Origin: Aerococcus sp. HMSC062A02
GTDB lineage: Bacteria; Bacillota; Bacilli; Lactobacillales; Aerococcaceae
NCBI RefSeq assembly: GCF_001809535.1
Contig: NZ_KV797949.1
Location: forward strand, 1-64,000
Length of the DNA stretch: 64,000 nucleotides
Direction: 5' to 3'
Numbering within the stretch: position 1 is the first letter of the stretch; each line of letters opens with the position of its first letter. Below, piece by piece: positions 59,551 to 64,000 of this stretch. Position numbers and translations under genes: made by a program. Below the pieces are notes generated by a model. It saw only the letters and a program-made list of their open reading frames with translations, ran no database searches and had not been told where the DNA came from.

Positions 59551-59639
59551 GGGAGAGGCTCCTTTCTGAAGCGGGATTAGAATTTTTATTTTTAATTCTC
59601 CTATTTAATAAACAGAAAGTCATCTGTTCGGTTATGAGC

Positions 59640-60115
59640 AGGAGTGGAGCGTTGAAGTTGGTCCTTAGCCACGTATAAGCAAGCGAAGCGAATTACGGAA
59701 CGTAGGCGTTAGCCGTTACTAGCCCAAACCTGCTCCAAAAGTCAACCCTGACTCCACTTCACAAAATCTAGGCGAGCCTTTAGCAAGGCTCTTCTAGATT
59801 TTGCTCCAGTGGTTCAGGCTTAACCGACTTTTGTCGCACTCTAATTCTTTGAGTCTCGCTAGGCGAGAAGAAGGTAGCAACGCTGCTGGCGCAGCCCTGA
59901 ACTTCATCTCTGGCCAGCATATGATATCTGTAATCTCACGCTGTTCGAACAGCTATCGCATAAGTCGCTTCGCTCCAAGAGCTGAAGCTGCTCGAGCCGA
60001 TGCTGCTCTAGCCGTTGGAGCGCTAGCGACTTACGGATATAGTACAAAACGGCTTTAGCCGTTCTTGACCCTCTAAAATTTAAGGACCAAATTCAAAAGC
60101 GCAACGTATGCTCAC
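59640..60115. repeat. Composite structured region with nested inverted repeats
   Basis: GTTGAAGTTGGTCCTTA at the left pairs with TAAGGACCAAATTC at the right, enclosing about 420 bases. Inside are several hairpins, including CTTGCTTATACG-like, TCTCGCTAGGCGAGA and a CGACTTACGGATATAGTA-adjacent one paired with TCGCATAAGTCGC. No protein frame with a ribosome site is convincing. It includes a palindrome of the long family at 59737. Confidence 0.6.
59737..59832 (-). repeat. Divergent member of the long palindromic family
   Basis: On the minus strand CCACT-GGAG-CAAAATCTAG pairs with CTAGATTTTG-TGA-AGTGG, keeping the second conserved loop, with outer arms AAAAGTC/GACTTTT. The GGGTGTGA end is absent. 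The apex is AGAGCC/GGCTCG. Confidence 0.7.
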
Positions 60116-60141
60116 TAGCAGAATTTGTGTAAGAAAACTGA

Positions 60142-60184
60142 GAAACACTGTAGCTGGTGTCTGTCGGCCTAACTACAGTGTTTC
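60142..60184 (-). terminator. Terminator of lacAB
   Basis: GAAACACTGTAG and CTACAGTGTTTC form a 12-bp perfect stem; on the minus strand TCTCAGTTTTC follows, a moderate T tract. Confidence 0.75.
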
Positions 60185-60206
60185 AAGTCATGGAATCCAT
60201 CAGGCC

Positions 60207-60722
60207 CTAATCGTGGTAATAGCCTTCATTCCATTTTTCGAGATATGTATCGAAGAGATGGTCGCTATGTTTACTGTCATCTTGACTATCTAGGCTGGCA
60301 ATTTCTTCAATGAGGGCCTTGTTTTCAGGTGTTTCTTGGTAGTCTTCATGGATGAAGGCTTCGATGATGTCGCTCATCAAGAATTCCCCTGTGATCTTGC
60401 CGCCAAAAGCGATAATGTTGGCGTCTAATTCACGCCGGGCGTAGAGGGCACTGGTCATGTCGCGAACCAGGGCAGTCCGTGTCCCAGCGACCTTATTGGC
60501 TGCATTGGAAATCCCAACACCAGTCCCGCAAAGGACAACCCCGAAGTCGACATCGCCAGAAGCCACGAGTTCGCCAACCCGTTTCCCGAAGATAGGGTAG
60601 TGGGTGCGGACGAAGCCGTAAGTTCCGACATCGATCACCTCATGGCCCTTCTCTCTTAAGGTATCCGCAAGGGCAATCTTAATATCTGTCACAATATGGT
60701 CACAACCAATAGCAATTTTCAT
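60207..60722 (-). CDS. lacB: Galactose-6-phosphate isomerase subunit LacB
   Basis: A 171-residue RpiB/LacB-family protein starting [70 protein letters not shown] is the signature. Start 60722 is used because GAGGAGG lies 8-12 bases upstream; a longer frame from 60755 overlaps lacA. With LacA it isomerises galactose 6-phosphate to tagatose 6-phosphate. Confidence 0.94.
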   Translation of the reverse strand: MKIAIGCDHIVTDIKIALADTLREKGHEVIDVGTYGFVRTHYPIFGKRVGELVASGDVDFGVVLCGTGVGISNAANKVAGTRTALVRDMTSALYARRELDANIIAFGGKITGEFLMSDIIEAFIHEDYQETPENKALIEEIASLDSQDDSKHSDHLFDTYLEKWNEGYYHD

Positions 60723-60748
60723 TTTTTTAACCTCCTCAGTCTGACGAA

Positions 60749-61177
60749 CTAGCACATTTCGTTGAGCATATCGACGCGGACTTGGTGGCGTCCAGCAGCA
60801 TAGTCTGCTTTCAGGAATTCACGCACAATATTGCGGGCCAGTTCAGGGCCAACGATTTCTTGGCCTAGGGTAATGATACGGGCGTTGTTATGTTCCCGGG
60901 TCATATAGGCTGTCCGTTCATCAGATAGGTTGGCCACAATCGCTCCCTTATGTTTGGTTCCTGCCATGAAGCTACCAACTCCGTAAGCATCAATGGCGAT
61001 GCCTAGAGTCTTGTCATCGGCCTGAACCTTGTCAACGATTGCTGCAGTTGAGGCAATGAAGTCCTTGGCTGGTGTCTCAGTCACATCGATAATCTCATGG
61101 TCTGTTGTTTCCAAATAAGCTTTGATGGTTTCTTTAAGTTCGAAACCGCCTTGGTCTGCTCCAATAACTACTTTCAT
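60749..61177 (-). CDS. lacA: Galactose-6-phosphate isomerase subunit LacA
   Basis: A 142-residue RpiB/LacA-family protein ([22 protein letters not shown]). Heteromeric partner of LacB, 26 bases upstream on the minus strand. [44 protein letters not shown] carries the family pattern. Transcribed from a promoter at 61231-61259. Confidence 0.94.
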   Translation of the reverse strand: MKVVIGADQGGFELKETIKAYLETTDHEIIDVTETPAKDFIASTAAIVDKVQADDKTLGIAIDAYGVGSFMAGTKHKGAIVANLSDERTAYMTREHNNARIITLGQEIVGPELARNIVREFLKADYAAGRHQVRVDMLNEMC

Positions 61178-61209
61178 TTCATAGCCTTCCTTCCATCATT
61201 AAAAAGAAT

Positions 61210-61259
61210 TGTTTAAATCTGTTTGTTTATAGTTTAGTATGTTTGAATACGAAAGTCAA
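61210..61259 (-). promoter_or_regulatory. lacAB promoter with LacR-type operator
   Basis: The minus strand has TTGACT (61259-61254) and TAAACT (61236-61231), 17 apart. GTTTG repeats at 61221 and 61241 with TGTTT spacing match DeoR/LacR operators, overlapping the -10. Confidence 0.7.
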
Positions 61260-61368
61260 TCCTTTCGCTCGCAAAATTTAACAAAGAAAAATAAGATAGT
61301 CAGATAAATCCTATAAACATATAGTTAATTCCGTCTATAACAAAAATGAAAGCCTTTATATAAAGTCC

Positions 61369-61427
61369 TTGACAATTTAGTGGAAGCGTTATAATATAAA
61401 CACAACAGATAAACAAAAACAAACATT
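61369..61427 (+). promoter_or_regulatory. lacD promoter with cre-like site and LacR-type operator
   Basis: TTGACA (61369) and TAATAT (61392, spacing 17). TGGAAGCGTTATAA (61381-61394) is a partial cre inside the spacer and -10. The minus strand of 61409-61427 reads AATGTTTGTTTTTGTTTAT, a match to the sites before lacA. Confidence 0.7.
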
Positions 61428-61447
61428 TGGAAGAGGAGTGTTTACAA

Positions 61448-62437
61448 ATGAAGAAAGTCTCACAAGCCAAGCTCGACCACTTGAAGAAACTATCAACTGA
61501 CAACCAGGTGATTTCTGCCTTAGCCATTGACCAACGGGGTTCCTTGAAGAAGATGCTCCAAAGTGCAGGGGAAGTTGAAGATATTCAAAAAGAAGTGGAA
61601 CAATTTAAGATTGCCATTTCCGAAGAATTAACCCCTTATGCGGCTTCCATCTTATTGGACCCAGAATACGGCTTACCTGCCGCTGCTAAGAAGGATAGCG
61701 ATTGTGGCTTACTCCTAGCTTATGAAGAAACCGGCTATGACGCTTCTGAAGTTGGCCGCCTACCTGACCTCCTACCAGACTGGTCAGCCAAGCGCATCAA
61801 AGAAGAAGGCGCTGACGCCGTTAAATTCCTCCTCTACTATGATGTAGATGAAGACGAAAAGATTAATAATTGGAAACATGCCTTCGTTGAACGGATCGGG
61901 AGCGAATGCCAGGCAGAAGATATCCCCTTCTTCCTTGAAATCCTATCCTATGATGCCAATATTGATGATGCGAAAGGCAAAGAATATGCTAAAGTTCGCC
62001 CACACAAGGTCAATGAAGCTGTCAAAGTCTTCTCCGATGACCGCTACCAAGTGGACGTGCTCAAGGTTGAAGTACCAGTCAATATGAACTTCGTGGAAGG
62101 TTATGGCGACGAAGCAGTTTATAGCCAAGAAGAAGCTAAGAAATTCTTCCAAGAACAAGACGCCGCCACAGACTTACCTTATATCTACCTATCAGGTGGG
62201 GTATCTGCCCAACTCTTCCAAGACACTTTGAAATTCGCCAAAGAAGCCGGTGCAGCCTTCAACGGGGTATTATGTGGCCGTGCGACTTGGGCAGACTCCG
62301 TTCCAGAATATGCAGAAAAAGGCGAAGCCGCTTGCCGGGAATGGTTGAGCACCCAAGGTAAGGAAAATATCCAAAACTTAAACCAAGTCTTAGCGGACAC
62401 TGCAACGCCTTGGACCGATAAGATTTCAGCAGAATAG
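61448..62437 (+). CDS. lacD: Tagatose-1,6-bisphosphate aldolase
   Basis: A 329-residue class I aldolase of the LacD family. [13 protein letters not shown] near the N-terminus and [11 protein letters not shown], holding the Schiff-base Lys, are signatures. It splits tagatose 1,6-bisphosphate to dihydroxyacetone phosphate and glyceraldehyde 3-phosphate. Start 61448 has GAGGAG 10 bases upstream. First gene of the operon with a galactitol-type PTS, opposite lacAB. Confidence 0.93.
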   Translation: MKKVSQAKLDHLKKLSTDNQVISALAIDQRGSLKKMLQSAGEVEDIQKEVEQFKIAISEELTPYAASILLDPEYGLPAAAKKDSDCGLLLAYEETGYDASEVGRLPDLLPDWSAKRIKEEGADAVKFLLYYDVDEDEKINNWKHAFVERIGSECQAEDIPFFLEILSYDANIDDAKGKEYAKVRPHKVNEAVKVFSDDRYQVDVLKVEVPVNMNFVEGYGDEAVYSQEEAKKFFQEQDAATDLPYIYLSGGVSAQLFQDTLKFAKEAGAAFNGVLCGRATWADSVPEYAEKGEAACREWLSTQGKENIQNLNQVLADTATPWTDKISAE

Positions 62438-62449
62438 AGAGGGGATACT

Positions 62450-62926
62450 ATGACGAGCAGCTTATTTGCTCCGGAGACCTGCTTTGTTCTTGGGGGAGAG
62501 AATGCAGAGGAAATCTTTAGACAAGTTGACCAAGAGCTTAAGCAACTAGACTTGGTTAAAGAGGGCTTCCTCGACAGCTTAATTGAAAGAGAGAAGAACT
62601 ATCCTACAGCCTTAGATATGCAGCCTGTGAATCCCAATTTCTCTAACATTGCGATTCCTCATACCGAATCAGAATATGTGACGGTGACACGGATTGTGCC
62701 CATTAAGCTCACAAAGCCTGTGACCTTCCACAGCATGATCCAGCCTGACCAGGCCCTTGAAGTTGGCTTCCTCTTTATGCTCCTAAATAAAGATGCTGAA
62801 GCCCAGGCTGGTCTACTGGCCCAAGTCATGGATTTCTTTAACCGGACAGATGCAGACAAAATTGAAGACTTCCTAGCCAGCGAAGATCCTCAAGCAATCT
62901 ATCAATTTTTACAAGAGAACTTCTAG
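62450..62926 (+). CDS. gatA: PTS galactitol-family EIIA
   Basis: A 158-residue EIIA of the fructose/galactitol type. The phospho-His is His71 in FSNIAIPHTESEYV, and VGFLFMLLNKDAEAQAGLLAQVM is typical. In related cocci the GatABC-like PTS near lac genes takes up galactose as the 6-phosphate, which LacAB then uses. Substrate galactose versus galactitol cannot be separated by sequence alone. Confidence 0.85.
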   Translation: MTSSLFAPETCFVLGGENAEEIFRQVDQELKQLDLVKEGFLDSLIEREKNYPTALDMQPVNPNFSNIAIPHTESEYVTVTRIVPIKLTKPVTFHSMIQPDQALEVGFLFMLLNKDAEAQAGLLAQVMDFFNRTDADKIEDFLASEDPQAIYQFLQENF

Positions 62927-62945
62927 AAAGGAAATGGTGTAGAAA

Positions 62946-63245
62946 ATGGTCAAAATTCTAGCAGCATGTGGCGCAGGGGTTAACTCCAGCCACCAAATCA
63001 AAGATGCCTTAGAGACAGAACTCTCAAATAGAGGTTATGATGTCCATTGTGATGCCGTGATGATCAAGGATATTTCAGAAGACATGATGGAAAAATACGA
63101 TATCTTTGCACAAATCGCTGATACCGATTTAGGCTTTGAAATCCCCATTCCAGTCGTTAACGCTGGACCAATCCTTTATCGTATTCCTGCCATGGCTGAG
63201 CCTGTTTATAATGAAATCGAGCAAGTGATAAAAGATCTCGGCTAA
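62946..63245 (+). CDS. gatB: PTS galactitol-family EIIB
   Basis: A 99-residue EIIB with the phosphorylated Cys8 in ILAACGAGVNSSHQIKDALE. It has a good ribosome site 19 bases after gatA. It passes phosphate to the sugar carried by the IIC that follows. Confidence 0.9.
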   Translation: MVKILAACGAGVNSSHQIKDALETELSNRGYDVHCDAVMIKDISEDMMEKYDIFAQIADTDLGFEIPIPVVNAGPILYRIPAMAEPVYNEIEQVIKDLG

Positions 63246-63273
63246 TAAGAAGCCTTAGTAGGAGTGGATAGAA

Positions 63274-64000
63274 ATGGACGGCATTATTGAATTTGCCAAT
63301 ACGATTCTCCAGCCAATTATCGACTTAGGGCCGGCCCCTCTAATGACGATTGTGCTCACAGTTTTGGCATTATGTTTTCGTGTGAAATTTACGAAAGCCC
63401 TGGAAGGTGGGATTAAACTAGGAATTGCTTTAACCGGGGTTGGGGCGATCATGAATATCCTCACGTCCTCCTTCTCAGAAGCCTTAGCAGACTTCGTTAA
63501 GGGGACGGGGCTACAGTTAAATATTACGGACGTTGGTTGGGCACCGATGGCAACCATCACCTGGGGGTCGCCCTATACCCTCTACTTCATGTTGATCCTT
63601 TTGGTTGTCAATATCCTCATGTTGGTAGCCAATAAGACTAACACCTTGGACGTCGATATCTTTGACGTTTGGCATTTATCCCTAGTTGGTTTATTTGCAA
63701 TCTATTGTGGGGCTCCCCTCTTGGTCGCTACCATCTTGGTTGTCTTCATCGGAGTCCTGAAGATCATCAACTCAGACTTGATGAAGCCAACTTTCAACGA
63801 TTTAATGAATGCCCCAGATGGCAACCCTATGACAACGACCCACATGAACTATATGATGAACCCGATCATCATGGTTTTCGATAAGGTTTTCGACAAATTA
63901 TTCCCCTGGCTAGATAAATATGACTTTGACGCAGCCAAGCTCAATAATAAGATTGGCTTCTGGGGATCAAAATTTGCTATCGGGATCTACCTGGGACTCT
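63274..64000 (+). CDS. gatC: PTS galactitol-family EIIC, 3' end beyond the window
   Basis: An open frame from ATG 63274 (GTAGGAGTGG upstream) runs to the window end without a stop: 242 codons of the GatC-type membrane subunit. MDGIIEFANTILQPIIDLGPA begins it, with EGGIKLGIALTGVGAIMNILT and hydrophobic segments after. It completes the galactose-type PTS of the lacD operon; roughly half of the protein is missing here. Confidence 0.85.
   Translation, partial: MDGIIEFANTILQPIIDLGPAPLMTIVLTVLALCFRVKFTKALEGGIKLGIALTGVGAIMNILTSSFSEALADFVKGTGLQLNITDVGWAPMATITWGSPYTLYFMLILLVVNILMLVANKTNTLDVDIFDVWHLSLVGLFAIYCGAPLLVATILVVFIGVLKIINSDLMKPTFNDLMNAPDGNPMTTTHMNYMMNPIIMVFDKVFDKLFPWLDKYDFDAAKLNNKIGFWGSKFAIGIYLGL

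Noticed and set aside
59801-60058. An 85-codon frame in the structured lacB-lacC gap
   Set aside because: Ala/Arg-rich translation of hairpin DNA, no ribosome site and no family resemblance.

Overview
The window looks like chromosomal DNA of a low-to-moderate GC Firmicute of the order Lactobacillales. An Aerococcus-like (Aerococcaceae) host is my best guess. The grounds are strong AGGAGG ribosome sites, cre-like catabolite repression sites before carbon genes, several mannose-family PTS operons, the tagatose-6-phosphate pathway (lacABCD/lacR) and a thiamine-salvage thiMED operon behind a TPP riboswitch. No tRNA, rRNA, CRISPR array, transposase or phage gene was recognised. The genus is an inference.

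Layout: 0-2.6 kb holds a GntP-family permease divergent from glycerate kinase (glycerate use). 2.9-6.5 kb is threonine uptake and breakdown (kbl, tdh, SstT-like symporter). 6.8-11.6 kb carries a soluble flavin reductase, a three-domain NAD(P)H:fumarate-reductase-like flavoprotein and a second GntP permease, with an array of long palindromic repeats between them. 11.8-17.1 kb has a secreted acidic protein and an AraC regulator ahead of a YdjC deacetylase, an alpha/beta hydrolase and a GPH sugar transporter. 17.2-21.0 kb has a HAD phosphatase and the thiMED operon. 21.8-24.4 kb is a YfcC-type transporter plus M20 amidohydrolase pair bracketed by two arrays of the same 40-bp repeat.

25-40.3 kb is a divergent pair of sulfur- and thiol-related operons. 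The minus-strand one has a MetE-like methyltransferase, an amino-acid ABC transporter, two glutathionyl-hydroquinone-reductase-like proteins (GHR) and a GNAT acetyltransferase. The plus-strand one is visibly AT-richer and carries an OsmC protein, two more GHR-like proteins (one frameshifted and lacking the catalytic Cys), a second GNAT, a cysteine synthase, a signal-less PhnD-fold protein, a sulfonate/nitrate-type ABC transporter and an acyl-CoA-dehydrogenase-fold flavoprotein whose catalytic Glu appears replaced. It has a possible Cys-containing leader peptide and terminator upstream. My reading is an organosulfur scavenging system that releases sulfur for cysteine synthesis.

40.3-64 kb is sugar metabolism. 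It contains a GntR/deoC unit divergent from a mannose-type PTS, a PTS plus two SIS enzymes resembling the glucoselysine/fructoselysine (gfr) operon, a GntR-controlled nagA-agaS-GH35-PTS operon for a beta-galactosyl amino sugar, and the lacR-lacC, lacAB and lacD-gatABC genes that send galactose 6-phosphate to triose phosphates.

The most unusual signal is a family of about 112-bp nested palindromes whose stems vary while staying self-complementary, with two conserved tandem G-A internal loops. Three copies begin exactly at the stop codon of the upstream gene (one cut off by the window start), others lie in tandem arrays. Two shorter 40-bp repeat families are also present.
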